Shown here: in pieces, positions 9,055 through 17,418 of the stretch
Numbering within the stretch: position 1 is the stretch's first letter
How the letters are laid out: every line of letters starts with the position of its first letter
Assembly: GCF_001866655.1 (NCBI RefSeq)
Contig: NZ_MLYR01000091.1
Span: 1 to 64,000, forward strand
Direction: 5' to 3'
Source: Bacillus sp. MUM 116
Lineage (GTDB): Bacteria; Bacillota; Bacilli; Bacillales; Cytobacillaceae
Length of the DNA stretch: 64,000 nucleotides
The notes under the pieces: model-generated
Seen by the model: only the letters and a program-made list of their open reading frames with translations
Databases searched by the model: none
What the model was told of the DNA's origin: nothing
Program-made: the position numbers and the translations under genes

Positions 9055-10242
9055 TTAGGCTTTTTCGACGATTGTTGCAACACCTTGGCCTCCGCCGACA
9101 CAAAGTGTGGCTAGACCGTAGCGGGTATCTCTTTTGTTCATTTCGTGAATTAACGAAACAAGGATTCTTGCTCCGCTCGCACCAATTGGGTGGCCAAGAG
9201 AAATAGCGCCGCCATTTACGTTTAATTTTTCTTTATTGAATTGAAGCTCGCGGTCTACTGCGATTGATTGAGCAGCAAATGCTTCGTTTGCTTCAATTAA
9301 ATCTACATCTTCTAATGAAATAGATGCTTTTTCAAGTGCTTTTTTAACAGCCGGAACAGGACCGATCCCCATAATACTTGGGTCTACGCCTGCAGTTGCA
9401 TTGGCTTTAATCGATACTAATGGTTTAATTCCTAATTCCTCAGCTTTTTTGCGGCTCATCACAACGAATGCTGCAGCTCCATCGTTAATACCTGAAGCAT
9501 TTCCTGCAGTAACAGTACCATCTTTTTTGAATGCAGCGCGAAGTTTTCCTAAACTTTCTGCAGTCGTATCAAATCGAGGGAACTCATCTTGACTGAATAA
9601 GGTTACTTGACCTTTACGTCCAGGAACTTCCACAGGAACAATCTCATCGGCAAAACGGTTGGATTCAATTGCTGCTTGTGCTTTTTGTTGGCTTGCAGCT
9701 GAGAATTCATCCTGTTCTTGACGAGTGATTTCATATTTTTCTGCAAGATTTTCTGCAGTGATTCCCATATGGTAGTTATTTTCAGCACACCATAAGCCGT
9801 CTGCGACCATACTGTCGACAACCTTCTGATCGCCCATTTTAAATCCATCGCGTCCGCCTTTTAGAAGGTAAGGAGCCTGACTCATGTTTTCCATTCCGCC
9901 TGCAACAACAATTTCAGCATCTCCTGCTAGAATTGCTTGTGTTGCCAGATGAACAGCTTTTAATCCTGATCCACAGACTTTATTAATGGATGTTGCTGGT
10001 GCTTCTTGCGGGACTCCTGCTGCAAGGGAAGCTTGTCTCGCTGGATTTTGGCCAGCTCCTGCTTGTAATACGTTCCCCATGATGACTTCATCAACATCAT
10101 TTGCAGTAATTCCTGCTTTTTGAATAGCTTCTTTGATTACAGTCGCTCCTAGTTGAGTGACTGGGACGTTTTTTAAACCTCCAAGAAAACTTCCAATTGC
10201 GGTTCTTACAGCACTTACGATTACAACTTCATTTGTTGACAT
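9055..10242 (-). CDS. Acetyl-CoA acetyltransferase (thiolase)
   Basis: Thiolase of 395 residues. The acyl-accepting cysteine lies in [13 protein letters not shown] near residue 88, the catalytic histidine in [10 protein letters not shown] near 350 and the second cysteine in [10 protein letters not shown] near 380. It interconverts two acetyl-CoA and acetoacetyl-CoA, so it can finish leucine or fatty acid breakdown or supply PhaB. AGGGAGG precedes the ATG. Its promoter region carries a FadR-like operator, which suggests fatty-acid control. Whether it acts as PhaA or as a beta-oxidation thiolase cannot be told from sequence. Confidence 0.9.
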   Translation of the reverse strand: MSTNEVVIVSAVRTAIGSFLGGLKNVPVTQLGATVIKEAIQKAGITANDVDEVIMGNVLQAGAGQNPARQASLAAGVPQEAPATSINKVCGSGLKAVHLATQAILAGDAEIVVAGGMENMSQAPYLLKGGRDGFKMGDQKVVDSMVADGLWCAENNYHMGITAENLAEKYEITRQEQDEFSAASQQKAQAAIESNRFADEIVPVEVPGRKGQVTLFSQDEFPRFDTTAESLGKLRAAFKKDGTVTAGNASGINDGAAAFVVMSRKKAEELGIKPLVSIKANATAGVDPSIMGIGPVPAVKKALEKASISLEDVDLIEANEAFAAQSIAVDRELQFNKEKLNVNGGAISLGHPIGASGARILVSLIHEMNKRDTRYGLATLCVGGGQGVATIVEKA

Positions 10243-10353
10243 TTTATTTTCCTCCCTTAAAAAAATTATGTATTCTCAAGACCCCCTTAAAATAATACCG
10301 TAAAAAAACCATAATTTTTTGAATTATTATTCGACAAATTTAGCGTTTTTTAA

Positions 10354-10371
10354 TAAATGAGGATTCATTCA
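10354..10371. promoter_or_regulatory. Putative FadR operator upstream of the thiolase
   Basis: TAAATGAGGATTCATTCA agrees at 15 of 18 positions with the B. subtilis FadR consensus TGAATGAMTANTCATTCA. It lies about 110 bp upstream of the thiolase start in a 316-bp gap (10243-10558). The rest of that gap is AT-rich and holds only the terminator of the following gene. Confidence 0.55.
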
Positions 10372-10490
10372 TTTTATATGAATAAGAGGTAGAAGCAACT
10401 GTTTATTTAAATTGAAGAAGTATGGCAATTAAAAAATCTTTATGGAATTTTGTAAGAAGATGTCGAAACTTGTTGTAATTTATTCGAAAG

Positions 10491-10518
10491 AAAAGGAGAA
10501 ACATGAAAATGTTTCCCC
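10491..10518 (-). terminator. Terminator of the SDR gene
   Basis: A 10-base stem with one mismatch (GGGGAAACAT pairing with ATGTTTCTCC on the minus strand) has a 4-base loop and is followed by TTTTCTTT. It lies 41 bases after the SDR stop codon. Confidence 0.75.
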
Positions 10519-10558
10519 GAATTTACCTCTATGTGAATGGACCATGGATTACTTTTGT

Positions 10559-11293
10559 TTAAATCACTAAACCGCCATCAACACTTAAAATCGTTCCATT
10601 AATGTATCCTGCTTGATCGGAAGCTAAAAACAGATAAGCAGCAGCAATATCTTCTGGTTTTCCAATTTTCCTAAGAGGGGTTTTTTCCTTCATGAAGTTT
10701 AGGACTTTATCCGGTACGGCGGCCGTCATACCGGTTTCAATGAAACCCGGTGCAACTGCATTCACTCTAATACCCTTAGGACCAAATTCTTTTGCCCAGC
10801 TCTTTGTTAGGCCAATGACTCCGGCTTTTGTGGCAGCATAGTTTGTTTGACCGATATTCCCGTATAAACCTACGACAGAAGATGCATTCAGGATGACTCC
10901 GGACCCCTGGTTAAGCATAATCGGGGCAACGGCCTTTGTGCACTTAAAAACCCCGGATAGGTTCACATTAATAACCTTTTCCCAATCGCTTTCCTTCATT
11001 TTTGTAAGAAATCCATCCATTGTGATTCCAGCGTTATTAATTAAAACATCAATCCGCCCATGTTTTGCGACTGTTGATTGAACCATATCCTGAATTTGAG
11101 AACTGTCTGTTACATCTACTTTAAAAAAGGTAACGTTTTCAGATTGAAGCTCTTCAAGTGCTTCTCTGCCAGAAGATTCATTGTAATCACAGATGACCAC
11201 GTTTGCTCCTTTACGTAGAAATTGCTTTGCTGTTTCTTTACCAATGCCCTGTGCGCCCCCAGTAATTAACACAACTTTCCCAGTAAATTTCAA
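10559..11293 (-). CDS. Short-chain dehydrogenase, FabG/PhaB-like 3-oxoacyl reductase
   Basis: Classical SDR of 244 residues: cofactor loop TGGAQGIGKE near residue 11, NNAGIT near 87, catalytic Ser in NASSVVG and YAATK near 150, and C-terminal GGLVI. It is related to PhaB (13229-13972) but clearly distinct. As a neighbour of phaP it may be a second acetoacetyl-CoA or 3-oxoacyl-CoA reductase; a FabG role is also possible. It has its own site (GTGGGGAAA before the ATG) and is separated from phaP by a strong terminator, so it is probably transcribed alone. Confidence 0.8.
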   Translation of the reverse strand: MKFTGKVVLITGGAQGIGKETAKQFLRKGANVVICDYNESSGREALEELQSENVTFFKVDVTDSSQIQDMVQSTVAKHGRIDVLINNAGITMDGFLTKMKESDWEKVINVNLSGVFKCTKAVAPIMLNQGSGVILNASSVVGLYGNIGQTNYAATKAGVIGLTKSWAKEFGPKGIRVNAVAPGFIETGMTAAVPDKVLNFMKEKTPLRKIGKPEDIAAAYLFLASDQAGYINGTILSVDGGLVI

Positions 11294-11432
11294 AATTTCC
11301 CCACCTCTAGTTAAAATTTCGTTTGCTGATTTTCAAAAGGTCATGTCGAATAAGGGTTATAAGAAAATACAGGAATTGAGACCATGGCAAGCCAACACAA
11401 TTTTCAATATTCATACTATTCCCAAAATCAGT

Positions 11433-11462
11433 AAAAAAGAACAGAGGAATATCCTCTGTTCT
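11433..11462 (-). terminator. Terminator of phaP
   Basis: A perfect 11-bp stem (AGAACAGAGGA and complement) with a 3-base loop is followed on the minus strand by six T residues, 19 bases after the phaP stop. Confidence 0.9.
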
Positions 11463-11480
11463 AAAACCAATTTTTCTATT

Positions 11481-11999
11481 TTACTTGAAAAGAGCAAAAG
11501 CAGCTTTTGAATTTGTTTCAAAAATTTCAAAAAGAACTTTCTGGGAAGCCTTAATTTGTTCTGTAATTTCATCGCGGACCTTTTGCTGTTGAGAAATTCC
11601 ATTTTTTACTGTTTCTTGGAAACGCTCTTGAGACTGATTTATTAATTTTAAACTTTCTTTATATGGTGTTTCGATTAATTGTAATGCACGGTTTGAAACT
11701 TCATCCAATTGTACATTCCATTGTTCGTAAACTTGACCTGCTGAAGGACCAAAGTTCTTTTGTAAGTTAAACTTTGCATTTTCGCGAAGTTCATTAAATA
11801 ATTTCTTTTGTTCTTCTTGAATAAGTGTTACATCGTCTGTCATTTTTTCCAGATTCGCTTTTTGTTTTTCTAGAGACTGAAGAAATAATTCTTCCAATTC
11901 CTTTTGTGCATTGGAGACTCTGTCCAAACTATTTACCCAAGTGTTAAAAAGTGATTCTCCGAAACGAACTGTTTCTTGTTTTTTTACATTTTGTGCCAT
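11481..11999 (-). CDS. phaP: Polyhydroxyalkanoate granule-associated phasin PhaP
   Basis: A 172-residue, Lys/Glu/Gln-rich, almost wholly alpha-helical protein without transmembrane segments, as in Bacillus phasins; it opens MAQNVKKQETVRFGESLF. Phasins coat PHB granules and control their size and number. ATG 11999 is chosen because GGAGG lies eight bases upstream; the longer frame starts inside the phaQ-phaP gap. The order phaP-phaQ facing phaR-phaB-phaC is that of B. megaterium, where PhaQ represses phaP. Confidence 0.88.
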   Translation of the reverse strand: MAQNVKKQETVRFGESLFNTWVNSLDRVSNAQKELEELFLQSLEKQKANLEKMTDDVTLIQEEQKKLFNELRENAKFNLQKNFGPSAGQVYEQWNVQLDEVSNRALQLIETPYKESLKLINQSQERFQETVKNGISQQQKVRDEITEQIKASQKVLFEIFETNSKAAFALFK

Positions 12000-12023
12000 G
12001 TGAAAAACCTCCAATTTTATAAT

Positions 12024-12046
12024 CATTGCAGTTATTGACTGCAGTG
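12024..12046. promoter_or_regulatory. Dyad upstream of phaP
   Basis: TGCAGT and ACTGCA flank a 5-base spacer (12027-12043), and the symmetry extends outward with one mismatch. It lies directly upstream of the phaP ribosome binding site in the short phaQ-phaP gap. It may be an operator or a weak processing hairpin; no T-run follows. Confidence 0.4.
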
Positions 12047-12075
12047 TTACTGACTTGAATTGAGAAAAATTACAA

Positions 12076-12498
12076 TTAATTATCTTCTGTATCCTCTTGT
12101 AGTTTACGAGATGAGGGCAGAAGCATATCCATGTAAATGTTAAAAAAGCGATTGATCATGGATTGATACTGTTCAAGAGTTGTAAAACATGTTTTCAAAT
12201 AATCTTCTCCGGCTTTTGTAATAGAATAAATCCGTTTTGCCGGTCCTTCAGTTGTTGTATCCCATTCAGAATGGACTAATTGATCTTTTTCAAGCTGCCT
12301 TAATATTCGATACACATTGCCTTGGTCAATAGTTGCAAATCCAAACTGTGCAAGTTCTTGAATTAACTTATAACCATGTAAATTTACATTTTGTAAACTT
12401 AATAGGAGAAAAGGGACCATTAAGTTTTTTGGCATTGTATTCATCGTGCGATCTTGATTCGCAGCAGCCTTTTCAGATTCATTTTGATGGATGGTCAA
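12076..12498 (-). CDS. phaQ: PadR-family PHB-responsive repressor PhaQ
   Basis: Winged-helix PadR-type protein of 140 residues. The helix-turn-helix and wing span roughly residues 30-100 (LHGYKLIQELAQFGF, NVYRILRQLEKDQLV, KRIYSITKAGEDYL), with a helical C-terminal dimer arm. In B. megaterium PhaQ represses phaQ and phaP and is released by PHB. The start is TTG 12498 behind GGAG at nine bases; the nearby ATG is out of frame. Two matching palindromes just upstream are likely its own operators. Confidence 0.87.
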   Translation of the reverse strand: MTIHQNESEKAAANQDRTMNTMPKNLMVPFLLLSLQNVNLHGYKLIQELAQFGFATIDQGNVYRILRQLEKDQLVHSEWDTTTEGPAKRIYSITKAGEDYLKTCFTTLEQYQSMINRFFNIYMDMLLPSSRKLQEDTEDN

Positions 12499-12526
12499 AT
12501 CATATCACTCCAAAAAATATAATCTA

Positions 12527-12590
12527 TAAGTGTAATTTACACCTATGGATTCATTTTGTCAAAGGTTTCTATAAGTGTAATTTACACTTA
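12527..12590. promoter_or_regulatory. Tandem palindromic operators in the phaQ-phaR intergenic region
   Basis: TAAGTGTAATTTACACTTA at 12572-12590 is a perfect 19-base palindrome, and 12527-12545 is the same sequence with one changed base. They are 45 bp apart, about four helical turns, and share the flanking TCTA. Position and symmetry fit autoregulation by PhaQ. Confidence 0.7.
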
Positions 12591-12616
12591 GGGGAAATTT
12601 TTTTAAAAAAACAAAT

Positions 12617-12632
12617 ATGAATCGCGATTCAT
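12617..12632. promoter_or_regulatory. Second, unrelated palindrome upstream of phaR
   Basis: ATGAATCGCGATTCAT is a perfect 16-base palindrome about 118 bp upstream of phaR. It differs from the PhaQ-type sites and recalls operators of TetR-like dimers. It may couple the phaRBC operon to another regulator. Confidence 0.45.
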
Positions 12633-12750
12633 GTAGAATTTTGTCAAAAAAAGCAGTAATATTTTATGACAATTTCTAATATTTTATCTTCATTTCTTTC
12701 CAAGTTACTAGTATGATAAATATGTCCAAAACGAAAAAGGAGGAAAAATC

Positions 12751-13158
12751 ATGAGTTCTGAAACCAATATTTATGAAATGTGGAAGGATTTATATTCAAA
12801 ATCCAGCAGTTTTTTTGACGATAAGGTAAAAGAGGATTTTCCATCCAAAGGGATAGCCCAGGTATTAGAAATGAATCTTATGTTTAAAAAAATGATTGAT
12901 GAGAGTACAGAAAAGTATTTAGAATTTGTAAATATTCCTTCTCGTAATGATCTCGCAAATTTATCCTCATTGATTGTGAATGTGGATGCAAAAGTTGATA
13001 ATTTAGAAGAATTATTGGAAGAAGCAACAGACAAAGCAGTTGACCCTGCAAGTTATCAACGCGAATTGGCTGGAATCAAAAAAGATATGAAAAATCTTGA
13101 TACTAAGCTTAATCAAATACTGGCAGCGCTTAAATTACCGGAAACTTCTTCAAAATAA
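12751..13158 (+). CDS. phaR: PHA synthase subunit PhaR (class IV)
   Basis: The small, helical partner that PhaC needs in class IV PHA synthases. At 135 residues it is shorter than the roughly 200 residues of B. megaterium PhaR. The N-terminus reads NIYEMWKDLYSKSSSFFDD, and a predicted coiled coil covers about residues 65-125 (VDAKVDNLEELLEE, KKDMKNLDTKLNQIL). AAAGGAGG precedes the ATG by eight bases. First gene of the phaR-phaB-phaC operon. Confidence 0.85.
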   Translation: MSSETNIYEMWKDLYSKSSSFFDDKVKEDFPSKGIAQVLEMNLMFKKMIDESTEKYLEFVNIPSRNDLANLSSLIVNVDAKVDNLEELLEEATDKAVDPASYQRELAGIKKDMKNLDTKLNQILAALKLPETSSK

Positions 13159-13228
13159 TCCGGGGTACATAAATACCTAGAAATGTTATGAAAATACTAA
13201 ACTAACTTTACATCAGGAGGAAAAGAAA

Positions 13229-13972
13229 ATGACTGAATTAAAAAACAAAGTAGCAATCGTAACAGGTGGAAGCAGAGGAATTGGGTCAGCGATTGCATTA
13301 GAATTAGCGAAACAAGGCGCAAATATCGTTCTTAACTATGTTAGCCGTCCAGAATTAGCTGAAAAAATGGTTGCAGAAATCCAAGAATTTGGCGTAGAAG
13401 CTATTGCGGTTCAAGCCGATGTTTCAAAAAGTGATGAAGCAGCTCTTCTTGTTCAAGCAGCGGTGGAGAAGTTTGGCAAATTAGATATTCTTGTAAATAA
13501 TGCAGGAATTACACGTGACAGTACGTTTAAAAAGCTTAGTGAAGAAGACTGGAGAAAAGTCATCGATGTGAACTTAAACAGTGTATTCAATACAACATCA
13601 CCTGCCCTTCCACACCTAACTGAATCAGATGCAGGCCGTATCATTAACATCTCATCCATTATTGGTCAGGCTGGGGGATTCGGTCAAACAAACTATGCAG
13701 CAGCTAAAGCTGGTTTAATTGGTTATACGAAATCACTTGCTCTTGAATTAGCAAAAACTAATGTAACCGTAAATGCAATCTGCCCAGGATTTATTGGTAC
13801 TGAAATGGTTCAAGCGATTCCTGAGAAAGTTCTCGAAGGGATTGTTTCTAAGATTCCACAAAAACGTTTAGGAACTCCACAAGAAATTGGCCGTGGTGTT
13901 GTATTCCTATGTCAAGACGGTGGCTATATTACAGGACAACAATTAAATATTAACGGCGGACTTTACATGTAA
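13229..13972 (+). CDS. phaB: Acetoacetyl-CoA reductase PhaB
   Basis: SDR of 247 residues: cofactor loop TGGSRGIGSA near residue 12, NNAGITRD near 91, catalytic Ser/Tyr/Lys in NISSIIGQAGGFGQTNYAAAK, and C-terminal GGLYM as in Bacillus PhaB. It reduces acetoacetyl-CoA to (R)-3-hydroxybutyryl-CoA for PhaC. CAGGAGG precedes the ATG. Its position between phaR and phaC supports PhaB over a fatty-acid FabG. Confidence 0.9.
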   Translation: MTELKNKVAIVTGGSRGIGSAIALELAKQGANIVLNYVSRPELAEKMVAEIQEFGVEAIAVQADVSKSDEAALLVQAAVEKFGKLDILVNNAGITRDSTFKKLSEEDWRKVIDVNLNSVFNTTSPALPHLTESDAGRIINISSIIGQAGGFGQTNYAAAKAGLIGYTKSLALELAKTNVTVNAICPGFIGTEMVQAIPEKVLEGIVSKIPQKRLGTPQEIGRGVVFLCQDGGYITGQQLNINGGLYM

Positions 13973-14041
13973 GTGTCATGAACACTTTGTCCTAAAGATA
14001 TATTTTATAGACTGAATAAAAGATGTAAGGAGTGAGTACCC

Positions 14042-15130
14042 ATTAGCATTTTAGCCAGAAAAGAATGGGAAGAGTATGCCAAAATGGTTCCTGATGAATA
14101 TCAACAGGTGTTTAATCGTGTAAAAAGGGCGACAGAAGTGTTAACAACTGAAGCTGAACCGGAAGTAGGTCCGACACCAAAGGAAGTAATTTGGACAAAG
14201 AACAAGACGAAGCTTTACCGTTTTATTTCTGATTCACCGAAAAAGCATAAAGTTCCACTTCTTATGGTATATGCTTTAATTAACAAACCATATATTTTAG
14301 ATTTAACAAAGGGCGGCAGTTTAGTTGAATATCTAGTTAATCAAGGTTTTGATGTTTACATGATTGATTGGGGAACATTTGGTTATGAAGACAGGAATAT
14401 GAAACTAGATGATTTCATTATGGACTATATCCCGCGCGCTGTTAAAAAAGTAATGAGAACATCAAAGGTTGACGAAGTCTCCATCCTTGGCTATTGCATG
14501 GGCGGAACGATGACATCCGTTTTTGCGGCATTACACCCTGAATTGCCAATCCGTAACCTTGTATTTATGACAAGTCCATTTAACTTTGAAGATTCAGGAC
14601 TTTATGGTGCCATGCTCGATGAGCGCTATTTTGATATTGATAAAGTAGTAGATACACTTGGAATTATTCCACCTGAAATGATCGACTTTGGAAACAAACT
14701 GATTAAGCCAATGTCCAATTTCTACGGGCCATATATCAGTCTCGTTGATCGTTCAGATAATGATAGGTTTGTAAAAAGCTTTAAACTGCTGCAAAAATGG
14801 CTAAATGACGGTATTCCGTTCCCAGGTGAGGCCTATCGACAGTGGATTAGAGACTTCTATCAAAAGAACAGATTAATTAACGGCGAGCTTGTGATTCGTG
14901 GCCGCAAAGTTGAATTACAGAATATTAAAGCGAATGTTCTAAACCTTGCTGGTAAAAGTGATCTTATTGCCCAACCTCATATGGTTGAAGCATTGATGGA
15001 CGCAATATCCAGTAAAGATAAGCAATATAAAAATTTGCCTGTTGGGCATACATCCATTACGTTTGGCAGTCAAGCTTCAAAGATCACGTATCCTACCATT
15101 GGCGGCTGGCTTGCAGAGCGTTCCAACTAA
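14042..15130 (+). CDS. phaC: PHA synthase catalytic subunit PhaC (class IV), apparent ATT start
   Basis: Alpha/beta-hydrolase PHB polymerase. The catalytic cysteine lies in the lipase-like box GYCMGG (Cys152), with the Asp in GKSDLIAQ and His in VGHTSITFG near the C-terminus. No in-frame ATG, GTG or TTG lies between the stop at 14033 and ATG 14084. Beginning at ATG 14084 would remove a conserved N-terminal stretch (residues ILARKEWEEYAK) and leave only a weak site. ATT 14042 follows AAGGAG by nine bases and gives 362 residues, the usual length, with an N-terminus aligning without gaps to B. megaterium PhaC as I recall it. I therefore call an AUU start; the exact codon is inferred. Confidence 0.85.
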   Translation: MSILARKEWEEYAKMVPDEYQQVFNRVKRATEVLTTEAEPEVGPTPKEVIWTKNKTKLYRFISDSPKKHKVPLLMVYALINKPYILDLTKGGSLVEYLVNQGFDVYMIDWGTFGYEDRNMKLDDFIMDYIPRAVKKVMRTSKVDEVSILGYCMGGTMTSVFAALHPELPIRNLVFMTSPFNFEDSGLYGAMLDERYFDIDKVVDTLGIIPPEMIDFGNKLIKPMSNFYGPYISLVDRSDNDRFVKSFKLLQKWLNDGIPFPGEAYRQWIRDFYQKNRLINGELVIRGRKVELQNIKANVLNLAGKSDLIAQPHMVEALMDAISSKDKQYKNLPVGHTSITFGSQASKITYPTIGGWLAERSN

Positions 15131-15150
15131 ATCATGAAATGAATAATCCG

Positions 15151-15181
15151 GGAGTGTTCCATTTAAGGAGCACTCTTTTTT
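15151..15181 (+). terminator. Terminator of the phaRBC operon
   Basis: A 9-bp stem (GAGTGTTCC with GGAGCACTC, one G-U pair) with a 6-base loop is followed by TTTTTT, 21 bases after the phaC stop. Confidence 0.88.
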
Positions 15182-15185
15182 ATAT

Positions 15186-15281
15186 GAATGGTTGTGTTAA
15201 ATGACATTGTTGATTTTTTAACCTTGAGGAAAGCGAAGTGCTTGTATCGGAAATCAACGGATAAGTTTAACACAGCCATAT
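15186..15281. repeat. Imperfect inverted-repeat element between phaC and the Lrp gene
   Basis: Two arms of about 31 bases pair at 21 positions, including ATGG with CCAT (one extra G-U), TGTGTTAAA with TTTAACACA, and GTTGATTT with AAATCAAC. The element is about 96 bp and starts directly after the phaC terminator. It resembles dispersed repeats I have seen in Bacillus-group genomes (from memory). It explains much of the 365-bp gap 15131-15495. Confidence 0.55.
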
Positions 15282-15392
15282 GAAAAAACAACATATATGT
15301 AGTAGTAACCATATTATATTTGTTTTATTCTGATAATTCAAGGGGTTATGAAAGGGTTTTCAAAAAATAAATTAATAGGCGTAAATGTATGG

Positions 15393-15432
15393 AAAAGGGA
15401 GAATATAGGTTATGCAATTCTCCCTATTTTTA
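15393..15432. terminator. Bidirectional terminator between phaC and the Lrp gene
   Basis: AGGGAGAAT and ATTCTCCCT form a 9-bp stem with a 12-base loop. On the plus strand ATTTTT follows; on the minus strand TTTTCC follows, so it probably ends the Lrp transcript. Confidence 0.65.
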
Positions 15433-15495
15433 AATAAAAGAGTTGAAATTCTCACTATCTAGCAAAAAACTGACTTTGTGGAAAAATTATTTCCA

Positions 15496-15948
15496 TTATG
15501 ATTGCTCAATGGAATTTGGGGTAATGCATCGGAATGAGACCGGTGATGATAATACGATGGATGTATTGACATTTCCATATGGGGTTAGCCGATCAATTAA
15601 ATTACTAAGATGGTCCATCCCTGGTACGGCAGCTTTCAGTAAATAGCTGACAGCGCCGGTTAACCGGTGGCACTCGATGATATCGGGATCATTCATAATC
15701 CAATTCTCAAAATCTGTATATGAAAGTATCTTCATTTCACTAACCTGGATGAAAACGATTACATCTCTCCCAATGGCTTTTGGAGAAACTCTTGCTCCAA
15801 ATCCTTCTATAATCTCCCTCTCCTGGAGCCGTTTCAAACGCTCTGTAATGCTTGGACGGCTAAGGGATAATTTCTTCGATAATTCACTTAATGTGATACG
15901 TCCATCCATTTGAAGAAGTTCAATAAGACGACTGTCTAATTGATCCAT
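15496..15948 (-). CDS. Lrp/AsnC-family transcriptional regulator
   Basis: 150 residues: N-terminal winged helix (LDSRLIELLQMDGRITLSEL, then LSRPSITERLKRLQE) and a C-terminal RAM-like ligand domain from about residue 60. AGGAG precedes ATG 15948. It is divergent from phenylalanine dehydrogenase across a 309-bp shared region, the usual arrangement of an Lrp-type activator with its amino-acid catabolic target. I infer that it senses phenylalanine or another amino acid and controls the 16.3-22.3 kb operon. Confidence 0.88.
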   Translation of the reverse strand: MDQLDSRLIELLQMDGRITLSELSKKLSLSRPSITERLKRLQEREIIEGFGARVSPKAIGRDVIVFIQVSEMKILSYTDFENWIMNDPDIIECHRLTGAVSYLLKAAVPGMDHLSNLIDRLTPYGNVNTSIVLSSPVSFRCITPNSIEQS

Positions 15949-16257
15949 TGAATAATTCTCCTTTCAAAATGAAGTAAAATACCAAAAAAATTATGCAAAA
16001 TAGATTGCCAACCACATGAAACTTATGCGGATTGTTATATAATTCGTTTTCATTATACCTTATTATTTAATAGAAACATAATATTTTTAATATTAAAAAT
16101 TAAAATTCAGCTTTATAGATTTCCGGCTTGGTATAAGCATTTAAAAATAATGTAACCGTTACCAAGATCAGCTGAATAAAAGAGATTCTTATTATAGTAG
16201 GAAAATTTTTTTCGAATAGTTTTCACTATACTCATAATGATAATGGAGGAAAATGAA
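15949..16257. promoter_or_regulatory. Divergent control region, Lrp gene / phenylalanine dehydrogenase
   Basis: This 309-bp AT-rich region holds no gene. GTAACCGTTAC (16152-16162) is a perfect 11-base dyad with a 1-base centre, about 95 bp upstream of the dehydrogenase start, and is the best operator candidate. Several TATAAT-like hexamers occur, but none has a convincing -35 partner. I found no T-box or riboswitch. Confidence 0.4.
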
Positions 16258-17397
16258 ATGAACATGATTGAACAATCTTTGCAAACAACGGATACCGTGA
16301 TTGAAAAAATGAACGAACATGAGCAAATTGTTTTTTGCAATGACACTAAAAGTGGGTTGAAAGCGATTATTGCCATTCATAATACCACACTTGGTCCTGC
16401 ACTGGGTGGATGCCGTATGCGACCTTATCGTTCAATGGATGAGGCATTGGAAGATGCACTGCGTTTATCCAAAGGAATGACCTATAAATGTGCAGCTTCC
16501 GATGTGGATTTTGGCGGAGGAAAAGCGGTAATCATCGGTGACCCGGCAAAAGATAAAACACCGGCGATGTTTAGAGCCTTTGGACAGTTTGTTGATTCTT
16601 TAGGGGGCCGTTTTTATACAGGTACAGATATGGGGACTTCAATGGATGACTTTATCCATGCGGCAAAAGAGACCAATTGTATTGTAGGAATCCCTGAAGC
16701 TTACGGTGGCGGCGGTGATTCATCGATTCCAACGGCCCTCGGGGTTATTTATGGTTTAAAAGCAACGAATAAAGTTGTATTTGGCACGGATGATCTTTCC
16801 GGTAAAACTTACACCATCCAAGGCTTGGGAAAAGTAGGCTATAAAGTAGCCGAACAATTGCTGGAAGCAGGTGCTGATCTTTATGTAAGCGATATCAATG
16901 AAGAAGCTGTATTGTCCATTCAAGAAAGAGCCAAACAATTAGGGGGCATCGTTCGCCGGATAAGTGGAGATGAAGTGTACTCTGCAAATGCCGATGTATT
17001 TGTTCCATGTGCTTACGGTGGAATTATTAACGATGAAACGATCGAACAATTGAAGGTAAAAGCAGTGGTGGGCTCTGCTAACAATCAGCTTCTTTCGGAA
17101 AAACACGGGGAAGCATTAAAACAAAAAGAGATTATTTATGCTCCTGATTATATCGTAAATGCAGGCGGCTTAATTCAAGTAGCAGATGAATTGTATGGCT
17201 ATAATAAAGAGCGTGTGTTGGCAAAAACTTACTCGATATATACCTCTTTATTGGAAGTTTACAGACAGGCGGAATTAGATGACATCACAACGATTCAGGC
17301 TGCAAACCGTTTTTGTGAAAAACGAATGGAAGACCGAAAAAAGCAGAATAGCTTTTTTACCCATACAAAACGTCCAAAATGGGCTATCCGTAAATAA
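16258..17397 (+). CDS. pdh: Phenylalanine dehydrogenase (Glu/Leu/Phe/Val dehydrogenase family)
   Basis: NAD-dependent oxidative deaminase of 379 residues. [28 protein letters not shown] with both catalytic lysines, [14 protein letters not shown], the [14 protein letters not shown] nucleotide loop and GSANNQL follow Bacillus phenylalanine dehydrogenases far more closely than leucine dehydrogenases (which read GGTRMWTY and AEDVGTT). The residue before GIPE is Val where the L. sphaericus enzyme, as I recall, has Asn145, a position that affects preference for aliphatic substrates, so leucine or valine may also be used. ATG 16258 follows TGGAGGA by seven bases; an earlier ATG at 16237 has no site. 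First gene of the operon. Confidence 0.85.
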   Translation: MNMIEQSLQTTDTVIEKMNEHEQIVFCNDTKSGLKAIIAIHNTTLGPALGGCRMRPYRSMDEALEDALRLSKGMTYKCAASDVDFGGGKAVIIGDPAKDKTPAMFRAFGQFVDSLGGRFYTGTDMGTSMDDFIHAAKETNCIVGIPEAYGGGGDSSIPTALGVIYGLKATNKVVFGTDDLSGKTYTIQGLGKVGYKVAEQLLEAGADLYVSDINEEAVLSIQERAKQLGGIVRRISGDEVYSANADVFVPCAYGGIINDETIEQLKVKAVVGSANNQLLSEKHGEALKQKEIIYAPDYIVNAGGLIQVADELYGYNKERVLAKTYSIYTSLLEVYRQAELDDITTIQAANRFCEKRMEDRKKQNSFFTHTKRPKWAIRK

Positions 17398-17418
17398 TTT
17401 TTTTAATGAGGTGAAAAG

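Noticed and set aside
11193-11510. 105-codon plus-strand frame across the SDR-phaP gap
   Set aside because: It runs antisense through the SDR start, the phaP terminator and the end of phaP and has no ribosome binding site.
12376-12389. ATGTAAATTTACAT palindrome inside phaQ as a third PhaQ operator
   Set aside because: Its core has one base more between half-sites than the two intergenic copies, and it lies inside coding sequence; chance is likely in AT-rich DNA.
16133-16147. Sigma-54-type -24/-12 promoter before phenylalanine dehydrogenase
   Set aside because: GG and GC dinucleotides are present but their spacing is far too short.
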